Shown one piece after another: positions 1 through 8,446 of a DNA stretch of 64,000 nucleotides. The stretch lies in assembly GCA_001940725.1 (NCBI GenBank), contig MDVR01000047.1, positions 6,292 through 70,291 on the forward strand, written 5' to 3'. This stretch comes from Candidatus Heimdallarchaeota archaeon LC_2 (lineage in GTDB: Archaea > Asgardarchaeota > Heimdallarchaeia > Heimdallarchaeales > Kariarchaeaceae). The notes under the pieces were generated by a model, which worked only from the letters and a program-made list of their open reading frames with translations, was not told where the DNA came from and made no database searches. The position numbers were made by a program, and so were the translations under genes. Numbering within the stretch: position 1 is the stretch's first letter; every line of letters begins with the position of its first letter.

Positions 1-1716
1 CCAAACACAAAGCTTGAACCATTAATATTTACATAAGAAGGTGCGAAAGTATCAAATACTGTAGGTTCACTATCTTGACCATCTAATACTCCATCCAAAT
101 CTGTATCATCATTATTTGGATTGGAACCAAACATTTTCTCATCTAAATCGTTGAGTCCATCACCATCTGTATCAGCTACTAATGGATTACTATGATAGAT
201 TCCATTATATGTTCCAGTCTGATTAATAGAATAACTATTAACTCCATCAATTTTCAGAGTTGTATAGTTGAGATCCTGAATATCAATACTCAATTCTTCT
301 GCATCTGATAGACCATCTCCATCTGTATCATAGAGAAACATACTAGTGGATGATAGAACTCCAGACTGATATAAATCATATTCTTCCTGATCGGTTAATC
401 CATCCGAATCTTGATCTGTAAGTGTTCTTATCATAAAATCTGAAAAATGATAAGTATCTGTACCTCCTAAATTATCCTCACCATAGTTATTATGTGTACC
501 TAGTACAGCAGTGGGAGTTCCAGAGACAGAAGTAGTAAGAGTATAAGTCGCCAATTCCGTCCATAAACCTTCTGATATCAATTTGAAAGAATAACTCAAT
601 AAATATCCATTCATTAAATCATTATTTCTTAATTGTATCCGTAGATCATACCATGTATTCAGTAGTGGCGTAATTGAAGGATTATACCCTAATCCTCCCT
701 CTCCATCACTGAAACTGAATTTATTTTTCTCAACACTTAATCTGGCATAGATAATGCTATCAAAATCAAGTATTAAACTTGGTGCAAATTCATGATCTTC
801 AGCATTAACTGATGTCCCTTTATAACTTACAACTGCTTCTAAGGGCTGATTGTCGTAATTAGTAAATTCATGAGATATCCTGGATCTATACTGCATTGGT
901 TTATTTATTTTAATGCTTTCTCTATAATCATAATATTCTTCAGTTAGAGAATAGCTACCAAACGAGTCTATACTCCCATAGATCATATGAAAAATCTAAA
1001 GGTGTTTCAAGAAGATTGAATCGTTTATTATCCTCATCGTAAACCGTTGGAGTATAATCATCATAATCCGCTCTGATTCTCACATCTAATAATAGTTCAT
1101 CAAAATCACCTGAATCTACTTGAGCCTGAGAAATTGTAACCTCAGCTTGACTTACTCCATACTGTCCTGGCCATGTACCAACTTCTATCCATGGTGTACT
1201 TCCAGTAATTCTTGCACCAATCTTCGCATTACTTATGGTACCATGAGTGTCACCACCTGTAGTAATTGTCATTGCTAATGGAACTCCGACAGTTGTCTGA
1301 AGACTATTTAGATCTAAGTCAAGTGTTGGTGGAGCTTGTCCGGGTACACCAGTCACAGTTCTAGAAACTGTCTTACTTCCTGTATTCATGGGCCATTCAA
1401 ATATCAATGCATCTGCTTTGAAGACTGCTGTAGTTGAAGCATGATTGATCAACACATTTGTCGATAATGAGTTACAATAACCACACTAGGTTATTTGAAC
1501 AGAATCATATTCTATACTCATTTCACTATATAGATTCGCAGTTGCACTAACTGGGATTGTAGATCCAAATGTAAGTGGACTACCAGGTACACTCAAACCT
1601 ACACTAATTGATGCAGAAGCCTGATATGTGAAAAATATCATACTTCCGATCAATATTAGCATAATTGCATATGCCTTTCTTTTTGATTTTAATTTATTAT
1701 TTATTCTAAAATTCAT
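1..1716 (-). pseudogene. secreted protein with thrombospondin type 3 repeats, broken, 5' end at 1716, runs off the window
   Basis: Three open stretches form one broken gene. From 1716 to 1486 is a signal peptide (basic start, hydrophobic core, cleavage near ASAS) and the start of a beta-rich domain. An in-frame TAG at 1488-1486 ends it, yet the same frame stays open to 955. A frameshift near 960-985 moves the gene into another frame, which is open to position 1. That last part carries acidic calcium-binding motifs typical of thrombospondin type 3 repeats (DSDGLTDQEE, DTDGDGLSDAEE, DTDGDGLNDLDE, DTDLDGVLDGQD). The product would be exported and probably surface-bound. With one nonsense codon and one frameshift it is most likely decaying, although assembly errors would look the same. 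The 3' end lies outside the window. Confidence 0.7.
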
Positions 1717-2131
1717 TTATATTGACTCCACAGGTTATGAACCTGTCATATTATAGATCATCTTTATCATATGTAAGTTTGGGAGGCTAGAGTACACTCT
1801 TTGAAAGTATTATTTTATACTTCGTATAAATTAAATTAATTACGATAAATCAACCATCTCAAATTCTAATAAAGACTAAACTATATCCACAATTTCAATA
1901 TATAAATTTGTTATACACCATATCAACCCATTTCATTAATGATTGTAATTTTAGAACATATATAAAAATATAGTAGAAAAAATTTCAATATCTTTCAAAA
2001 TGGATGATTTAATCATTACACTATGAAAATAATGAATTTTTACAATCCAAATCAATTAAAATCAACATAGATTTAATATTATGATCATTTAGGTGTAATA
2101 GTCATCTCTCGACTGCGAGCTTGTACCATGT
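1717..2131. other. intergenic, no gene seen
   Basis: A 415-base AT-rich stretch between two divergent genes. I see no convincing ORF, RNA gene or repeat. It presumably holds the promoter of the secreted gene to its left and of the small ORF to its right. Confidence 0.5.
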
Positions 2132-2416
2132 TTGATTTTTACAACACACAGTTGTCCATTTTTGATTGAATTAACTCCAGATCTCAAATACGTTTTTGAT
2201 TCATTAATTGAAAATGTTGGATTAACTTGTGAAGAATTAATTAACCTGGGAATATTTCTTTATCATCCTGATATTTTTTTATCACTGAATAAAAATCAAA
2301 TTGAAAATGTGAAACTATGGTTGTTTCTAGATAAGTCTGAACAAGAATGGTTGAAAGCACTTTGCGAATATTATAATAAAACAGAAATGGAAGTTATTAA
2401 TTGGTTGCTGAGTTAA
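2132..2416 (+). CDS. hypothetical protein, 94 aa
   Basis: Not recognised. Uses a TTG start; the ATG four bases upstream (2128) is in another frame and stops quickly. The product is acidic and probably all-helical, with a C-terminal helix around EWLKALCEYYNKTEMEVINW, and no membrane segment. Its TAA stop overlaps by one base an ATG at 2416 that opens the degraded transposase region. The weak start codon and isolated position mean it may not be a functional gene. Confidence 0.35.
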   Translation: MIFTTHSCPFLIELTPDLKYVFDSLIENVGLTCEELINLGIFLYHPDIFLSLNKNQIENVKLWLFLDKSEQEWLKALCEYYNKTEMEVINWLLS

Positions 2417-2459
2417 TGGTCTGGTTTCATCAATTCCCATTTTTAGGTCTACTTACTAG

Positions 2460-3272
2460 AAACTGGGAAAGGCGGAATCAATACTTTCGATTGCATTACT
2501 GCAAAACAGTCTCTCCTACAGCTGGAGGGATTTTACCCAGCATCTTCAACAACATGAAAGCATTTTAATCGAATTTGGCGCAGACAAAGTCCCATCCACT
2601 AGTTCTATTTATTCCTCTTGGTGCAGTATTCCAGCCTCTCAACTTGAAAACTTAGTTGGTTTGATTGGGAAAACGCTTAGTCCAAAGCCACAAGACGTGG
2701 CATTTGATAGTTCAGGTTTCCTTTTCAAAGGTGGTTCAGTTTGGATCCTCCTAAAGTGGGCAAGGAAGCAATTGAAAAAAACTTCACGAGCTTTTTACAA
2801 AGTGCATATTGCAACGGATCTTAATTCTGCTGCAGTCCTGGCAATCAAACTCTCGAAAGCACCAACACACGACCTTAAGATCGCTTGGAGGTTAGTCAAA
2901 TCTTTAGGACTGCGATGCCTTTCTACCTTAAAAAGAATCTATGGTGACAAGGCATACACTGATTTCACACTCTACAAGCATCTTAGGAAACACTCTGTGC
3001 AACTGACCGTGGAACCACGGTCGAATGCAACTGATAAGGGTACGAACAGCTTTCATGATAAAAACCTGAGGTTATACCACAATTCGCCTGGATTATGGAA
3101 AAAGACACACAGACACGGTCAAAAGGCAATTGTGGAGCGCGTCTTTGGAGCAGTGAAATCTAAACCCATCCCATTGAGTGCCAGAAGAGCGAAAAACAAA
3201 CGTAAGCAGCTGATAATGAAGTTTTTTGTGTACAATTTCAATTTGCTGCTGGAGTTGGAAAATTTGAGGTGA
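2460..3272 (+). pseudogene. IS5/IS4-like DDE transposase, N-terminally degraded
   Basis: The C-terminal 203 residues (from about 2661) carry a DDE transposase core: first Asp in the FDSSGF motif, second Asp in YGDKAYTD, and Glu in AIVERVFGA. The same frame is open back to a TAG at 2457-2459 and encodes a helical N-terminal segment (WRDFTQHLQQHE) of the sort found ahead of the IS5/IS1182-type catalytic domain, but it has no ATG. A separate frame starting at ATG 2416 reads MVWFHQFPFLGLLTRNWE and then diverges, which suggests a frameshift near 2470. I did not find terminal inverted repeats. This is probably an inactive IS remnant. Confidence 0.65.
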
Positions 3273-3339
3273 AAACAAAATTTAAACAGCACATATTGAA
3301 AAAATATAAGGGTATTCCAAGTATGTTTTAGTTTAAGTG

Positions 3340-4674
3340 TTATTCATTGGATACTTTTTTCGTAGTTGTCTTGGTGGATTTCTTCTCCTCCTTTTTCTTC
3401 TCTTCCTTTTTTGCACCATAGATTTTAGATTGATTTTCCTCAATGTATGTCTTGGGCTTTTTGGCACTGGGATCCAGATGAACCAATTCGTTTCCCATAC
3501 CGTCCAGTGAGATGTAGCCTTTTTCTTTGTATTCAGTTGCCTGTTTGAATATCTGATCATAACTATTAGGGTCTGCAATTCCCATGGGGCCAATCAGATA
3601 GAAGCCCTTGCCCTCGGGTAAGAAACCACAATCAACTATTGTTGCTCTACCTACCTTTAACCCCACATGACCCGCTGGTTTGTCATCGAAACCAAAATCT
3701 TTCCTCTGTGCTTTGGTGGCTTTGTGTAGAACCATACGAATATCTGATGCATGACCCATTACTGCCCCACCTTGGGCACCAAGTTCGGGAGTTCCCATTT
3801 GACCACCAATATTTGATCTCACATGATTGGTATAGAAAACAACCATATTGAAAAGTACAGCCATATTCTTAAGTTTATCCAGAACTCGTTTGAGATGCTT
3901 TTGTCTTGGTTGAAGTTTGGCTAGATCTGATCCACCGACGGGATATTGTGATTTGAGTGCATCCATGATGGAATCAATTACTACAATTCCAATATCCTTC
4001 TCCTTGGCAACCTTGGTGATCTCATCAAGTGCTAATTCAACTTCATCCATAGAATCAGCTCGTGAATATAGGAATTTATCCTTCATCTTCTCCATATCAG
4101 CACCCCAATATCTAGCCAGATATTTGAAACGATCCAGCACAAATGCTCCTTCAGTATCGATATAGGCAACTCCCCTCTCCCAGCCGCCTCTTTCCTTGGA
4201 TGCCATAACCATGGCAGCAGCTGTATAACAGATCTGGGTCTTGCCCATGGCTGGTTCACCATAGAACTCAACCATCGTTTTTGATCGCCATCCAACTTGT
4301 CCTCCCGAATATGTCAGCATCTCATCCAATGAGGATGAGCCTGTGGGGAGATAATTGAAATCTTCTTCTCTTTTTACCATTCCTTCATAGTTGATAACTA
4401 AGTTTCCCTTCAACTTGACTTTGAGGGCATGATTAAAGATTACTTTCGCATTGGCAGCTGAGATTCCTTCAATATCTTCTATTTCTTTTGCTGATAGTGC
4501 TAAAATCCCTGAATAATCCTCGAATCCGGCATTTGTTAAAGCACTTTTGGCACGCTTCTGAGCACTTGGAGTTTTGAACCCTGCTTCCACAAGGAATTCA
4601 TCCATGGTAGGCTCAGCTAAGTATGTAATTCCTTCCAACTCAAAAGTCGGACGGTCTTCGGCTTGTGTAACCAT
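3340..4674 (-). CDS. radA: RadA-like recombinase (paralogue 1)
   Basis: 444 aa, RecA/RadA/Rad51 family, strand-exchange ATPase of homologous recombination. An N-terminal helix-hairpin-helix region (residues about 28-85) precedes the ATPase core. Walker A is GEPAMGKTQ (139-147), the catalytic Glu sits in YIDTEGAF (171-178) and Walker B is IGIVVIDSI (229-236). The L2-side motif reads YTNHV where canonical RadA has TNQV. A Lys/Glu/Thr-rich tail of about 35 residues makes it longer than the usual 320-350 aa. The start is supported by a TATA box about 28 bases upstream, giving a leaderless mRNA. Of the three RadA-like genes in the window this is the most canonical, but it could still be a paralogue of a chromosomal radA elsewhere. 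Confidence 0.9.
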   Translation of the reverse strand: MVTQAEDRPTFELEGITYLAEPTMDEFLVEAGFKTPSAQKRAKSALTNAGFEDYSGILALSAKEIEDIEGISAANAKVIFNHALKVKLKGNLVINYEGMVKREEDFNYLPTGSSSLDEMLTYSGGQVGWRSKTMVEFYGEPAMGKTQICYTAAAMVMASKERGGWERGVAYIDTEGAFVLDRFKYLARYWGADMEKMKDKFLYSRADSMDEVELALDEITKVAKEKDIGIVVIDSIMDALKSQYPVGGSDLAKLQPRQKHLKRVLDKLKNMAVLFNMVVFYTNHVRSNIGGQMGTPELGAQGGAVMGHASDIRMVLHKATKAQRKDFGFDDKPAGHVGLKVGRATIVDCGFLPEGKGFYLIGPMGIADPNSYDQIFKQATEYKEKGYISLDGMGNELVHLDPSAKKPKTYIEENQSKIYGAKKEEKKKEEKKSTKTTTKKVSNE

Positions 4675-4693
4675 AGGATAATCATAAGTCTCA

Positions 4694-4710
4694 AAATCTA
4701 TTTAAGTAAC
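4694..4710 (-). promoter_or_regulatory. TATA box of RadA-like gene 1
   Basis: On the minus strand reads GTTACTTAAATAGATTT; centre about 28 bases before the ATG at 4674, as expected for a leaderless archaeal transcript. Confidence 0.6.
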
Positions 4711-4715
4711 CACAA

Positions 4716-4958
4716 CTAGTGCTTCTGGTATTTTTTCTGTTCCATTGGTCTCATAAGTGCTACCAGTGTAAGGGCTAATAGGAACAAGAGTACCGCATCA
4801 CCCATAGTTAGTGTTGTGTCCCCTATAATGATATATTCGCCTTCTTTTCGCACAAAATATTTGTCTATTATGAATAGAGCCGCTGGTACTAGTATGATTG
4901 ATAACCTTCGCATTAATGATACTGTTTCTTCTTTGTTAGTATCCAGTAGGTTTGCCAT
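4716..4958 (-). CDS. small two-TM membrane protein
   Basis: About 80 aa if it starts at the ATG at 4958; the frame also allows an ATG six codons upstream, but that one lies in the promoter spacer. Two hydrophobic helices are visible (around LSIILVPAALFIIDKYF and DAVLLFLLALTLVALM), with short charged ends. It sits directly upstream of the RadA-like gene on the same strand with its own TATA element. The family is not recognised. Confidence 0.6.
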   Translation of the reverse strand: MANLLDTNKEETVSLMRRLSIILVPAALFIIDKYFVRKEGEYIIIGDTTLTMGDAVLLFLLALTLVALMRPMEQKKYQKH

Positions 4959-4978
4959 TAATATTACATAAGTCAAAT

Positions 4979-4992
4979 TTTATTTAAGTAAC
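4979..4992 (-). promoter_or_regulatory. TATA box of the two-TM gene
   Basis: Minus strand reads GTTACTTAAATAAA, about 26 bases before the ATG at 4958. It matches the element of RadA-like gene 1 and decides the downstream start. Confidence 0.6.
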
Positions 4993-5012
4993 AAATCTTT
5001 GATTGATTAATC

Positions 5013-5495
5013 TTAATTATTTAATTCTGTTTTTTTACTTCTTTTGAATTCCTTTCCCCCGTAACTATATTCGTAGGCCGCGATAGCTCTCGCTAGCACC
5101 ACTCTAGAATGATAAGGATTGTATGGTTTATACTGGGCCTCATCGAATTTATCACATGCGAGCTGAATTCGATATTTCATTTCTATGCCCTCATCCGTAA
5201 GTATGGCAATGCCTTTTAGAATTAGTTTAAAGCTTTCTTTATCCGAATTCTCAATGGTATCATCCTCAGAGAGGGGCTGAATGATTGTTTTAATCCTGTT
5301 TATCAATGTTTCAAGATAAACATCAACCGAGATAAATAGATCACTTGAAGATTGTAAACGATCTATAATGTCTATTTTTTCCGCAAATAGTAGATCATAA
5401 CCCTCGACGAGTTTACTTCTATCTGATTCAGGGATGGTTGAATCCTCAATCAATGGTTTTACCATTTCTTTTAAGAAATTTAGAACTTGATCCAT
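5013..5495 (-). CDS. hypothetical helical protein, 160 aa
   Basis: Not recognised. Acidic N-terminal two thirds with heptad-like helices, and a basic C-terminus (KEFKRSKKTELNN). No signal peptide or membrane segment. Starts with ATG at 5495 just after GGAGAT. Same strand as the two-TM protein and RadA-like gene 1, 55 bases upstream of the former. A role as a partner of those genes is only a guess from position. Confidence 0.6.
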   Translation of the reverse strand: MDQVLNFLKEMVKPLIEDSTIPESDRSKLVEGYDLLFAEKIDIIDRLQSSSDLFISVDVYLETLINRIKTIIQPLSEDDTIENSDKESFKLILKGIAILTDEGIEMKYRIQLACDKFDEAQYKPYNPYHSRVVLARAIAAYEYSYGGKEFKRSKKTELNN

Positions 5496-5570
5496 AGATT
5501 ATCTCCATTTATTCTTACAATATGATTCTTATATAAATAATTGAGAAAGTAATCTAATAATTTTCTGTTT

Positions 5571-5582
5571 ATTTATATATAA
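5571..5582 (+). promoter_or_regulatory. TATA-like element before the LRR gene
   Basis: TTTATATATAAA at 5572-5583. It overlaps an ATG at 5583 whose frame hits a TAG seven codons later, so transcription probably starts near 5602-5608. Confidence 0.4.
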
Positions 5583-5663
5583 ATGATCTCTTCAATATAT
5601 TAGGCGATACAAATAGCTTCTGCTGATAAATCACTGAATTCAACTTCTATTAAATCCAATGCC

Positions 5664-7268
5664 TTGAGGGGGGAGATTAGAGGTAGTAATGGCTTTGGTC
5701 TTTCTATTAGCAATACTGCAATGAAGATTGTTGTTCCTAATAATATCTCGAACAAGCAGCTCATTCGATTTGAAGACGCAGTTTTTCATACTATTTCAAA
5801 GCATCTGGGTTCACAAACTAAATCCAATGATGAAAAATCTATATTGGACAATATATCAAGTTCTCATAAGATTGATTTAAAGAAAATTTTACAATTGACA
5901 GAAGAAATTGCCAACCCAATTTATCTACATAAAGGAGATATCCAGAAGAATATTGATGAACACAATTCTTTATTCATTGATGGATTAGCTCCAGATATTG
6001 GGTGGAAATTACAATTATTGCTAGATAGTTGGCATGAAGGTGATCCTTATCTTTTTCCAGAGATAAAACTACGGATCTATAATATGCGACTTCAATTCCA
6101 GAATAATGATTTATCGAAGCTTCATGATTTTTATGAAAATATCTATGATTTTGATAGAATACTATCCTTGAAGACTTTATTCAGTAGTATTGAAAGAAAA
6201 GAACTCTATGCTGATGAGATAGCAGTTTTAGTATTCAAAAATCGTTTAGATGTTTATCTGAAGAAGGATTTGTATAATCTTGACAAAATTGATTTTGTCC
6301 AACCAGAATTGGATTTGAATAACGGTTATAATATTTTAGTATCCAATCAGAATACCTTGGATTCTATTCGTGACCTCAGCAAACCCAAGATAATGACAAT
6401 AATAGATGCAATACTAAACAATGCAGAAGAATTAGGATTTGATAAATTATTAACAACACAAATTCGAGATAATTTCATAAATAACTTCTCCATAGCCCCT
6501 CAAATTAGTATTGATGATTTCACTTATTTACTGGAACAAGTGGATAATCTATTCTTGAAAAGACTTCCAAATAAACAAATTAAACCAGATAATATCTCAA
6601 TGGATTTAGATGTCTTACATTATTTCAGAACCCTAGCCGATAGCAATATCAGTTTAGAGGAACTATTGACTATTTCAACTAAATTCATTCATATATCAGA
6701 TATTAGTCAGGAATATACGAATGAGGATCAATCAATGGATAGAGAGATGTTCGAAATAGCAAAGTTATCTGGAAAACCAATTATCAGAACCAGATATTTT
6801 CTCAATAACCCTGAGAAATTCTTCATTAGGAATATGGATCTGAGTGGTATTCGTATGATAAAACAACCAGATATGCGTATTCTGGGTAAGCTAAAACATT
6901 TGAAAACACTTAAACTAAACAACAATAGATCAAGTGGTGAATTTGATATTTCAGCTTTAGATTTTGGTGAAATTCCCGATCTTGAGATTCTCTATCTGAA
7001 AAATTGTGGATTGAATAGCTTAACTTCAAAGATGTTTGCTGCATGTACCAAATTACAAATCATTCATGCTGAGGGTAATCCCATTAAACAGATTGAGGAA
7101 AATTGTTTTGCGGGCTTAGAGATTAAAGAGTTGCATATCGATATACTTGATAATCAGGACTTTTCAGAGGATATTAGAGAAATACTTGATATGACTGTAG
7201 TAAATAAAGAAATGCGACAGAAACGTATAATTGAAAATTTATGTCAAAATAGTACAAAATCATCGTAG
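5664..7268 (+). CDS. leucine-rich-repeat protein, 534 aa
   Basis: Cytoplasmic protein with no signal peptide. The first ~390 residues are helical and not recognised. The C-terminal ~130 residues contain LRR units (LKHLKTLKLNNN, LEILYLKNCGLNSL, LQIIHAEGNPIKQI). The start is uncertain: the frame has TTG at 5664 and ATG at 5721 (MKIVVPNN), and a tiny 11-codon ORF at 5688 overlaps that ATG as ATGA. Upstream the frame stays open to a TAG at 5601-5603. LRR proteins usually bind other proteins and are common in Asgard genomes. The gene stands alone, divergent from the RadA cluster on its left. Confidence 0.75.
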   Translation: MRGEIRGSNGFGLSISNTAMKIVVPNNISNKQLIRFEDAVFHTISKHLGSQTKSNDEKSILDNISSSHKIDLKKILQLTEEIANPIYLHKGDIQKNIDEHNSLFIDGLAPDIGWKLQLLLDSWHEGDPYLFPEIKLRIYNMRLQFQNNDLSKLHDFYENIYDFDRILSLKTLFSSIERKELYADEIAVLVFKNRLDVYLKKDLYNLDKIDFVQPELDLNNGYNILVSNQNTLDSIRDLSKPKIMTIIDAILNNAEELGFDKLLTTQIRDNFINNFSIAPQISIDDFTYLLEQVDNLFLKRLPNKQIKPDNISMDLDVLHYFRTLADSNISLEELLTISTKFIHISDISQEYTNEDQSMDREMFEIAKLSGKPIIRTRYFLNNPEKFFIRNMDLSGIRMIKQPDMRILGKLKHLKTLKLNNNRSSGEFDISALDFGEIPDLEILYLKNCGLNSLTSKMFAACTKLQIIHAEGNPIKQIEENCFAGLEIKELHIDILDNQDFSEDIREILDMTVVNKEMRQKRIIENLCQNSTKSS

Positions 7269-7519
7269 GATTTAATGCAGTTTTCACTAAAGGTGTCATC
7301 CCATCCAAAGACCAAATTTCGATTTATTACCAAATTTACCCTATTCGTTGCTTTGAAATTATTTGTTACTTATTAAATATATTTTGTGATTAGGATTTTG
7401 AAATATCAAAAATGTCTCTGGATCAATTCGAAGTCATTCAAGTTTAGTTTTTGATTTTTTTCTTTCAAATCCTTCTGTTCAAAGTTTTCGAAAATTGTTA
7501 AGTTTGATAATCAAAAAAT

Positions 7520-8122
7520 TTAGCAAATCGGGTTGCACCCTCCTCCACCTCCACCTGTATATTCTATAACTTTGATCCCGTCAAATATTGCATTCACAGA
7601 ACTATACCCTACTTCGAATCCAATTGTTAATATTTTATCAGATGCGGACCATCCCATGCCAATCAGGGTGGAATAACTAATGGATCTCAAGTACCAAGTA
7701 TTTGAATTTGATCCAAAAAAGTCGAACCATGTATGGGCCCCTACATTATAACCTGAAACATCTTTATTGATCCAGACTCTGACATGTGAATTGTCATTAT
7801 AAGTATAATGATAAAATCTAATTGACAGTACCTCACTTAATAAATACTGAACATTTTGATAAATGCCTGAACTGTAACTGAAGGGTAGCCACACGGAAAT
7901 GCTTCCATGTTTAACAGGACTAATCTTTGCAACAGCATCTTCACGAGGGTTTAACCAATCATCAAACCCATACCTAAATACCCCAGATTGTGGATCATAA
8001 TAGGTGTAATAATTTTCAAAACTACTATTAACCAATGGGTCTGTAGGTGTACCTGAAACATGCATCGATAATATTATAATAAGAATAAAATTTAGGTATA
8101 GTAAATTTGTTTTCTTATTCAT
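7520..8122 (-). CDS. secreted beta-rich protein ending in a glycine run
   Basis: 200 aa. Signal peptide (KKTNLLYLNFILIIILSMHVSG) followed by a Tyr/Ser/Trp-rich domain that looks like a beta-sandwich or carbohydrate-binding jelly roll (repeated SVWLPF, VRVWINK and FDGIKVIEYT strands). It ends in GGGGGGCNPIC, a glycine linker that in larger archaeal exoproteins joins domains, so this may be the N-terminal piece of a once longer protein. No catalytic motif seen. It stands alone between the LRR gene and the TPR gene. Confidence 0.65.
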   Translation of the reverse strand: MNKKTNLLYLNFILIIILSMHVSGTPTDPLVNSSFENYYTYYDPQSGVFRYGFDDWLNPREDAVAKISPVKHGSISVWLPFSYSSGIYQNVQYLLSEVLSIRFYHYTYNDNSHVRVWINKDVSGYNVGAHTWFDFFGSNSNTWYLRSISYSTLIGMGWSASDKILTIGFEVGYSSVNAIFDGIKVIEYTGGGGGGCNPIC

Positions 8123-8446
8123 ATTCTTACCTCCCCTCTTGAAAATTTAGAAATGTTTATAGTTCTCAATTTCTTTTTTTGTGTTTTTATATTTAATTTT
8201 TCCATTTTAATACCTCAGATCTTTTGATCTAAACCATCGATCGATCAAATGAGCTTTTCATTTGCTAATTGATCAAATGTATACTAACCAAACAAGCAAA
8301 TTCATATTTAAATCTTACTGGAGATCAAAAGAGAGTAGGTAAAAATTGGAATTCGTGGATAAGCACTTTTTACCCCCAATTAGTTAAAAATTTCAATTAT
8401 GAGAAGTTCTCAGCTCATTTTTGCACATCACTAACTGATTCAATAA
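8123..8446. other. intergenic with small hairpins
   Basis: Between the secreted-protein start and the 3' end of the TPR gene. It contains the perfect hairpin AGATCTTTTGATCT (about 8218-8231), an ATCGATCGAT palindrome (about 8238) and the inverted repeat CAAATGagcttttCATTTG (about 8247-8266). These may serve as a terminator for the TPR gene or as protein-binding sites. The 62-aa ORF here is not convincing. Confidence 0.4.
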
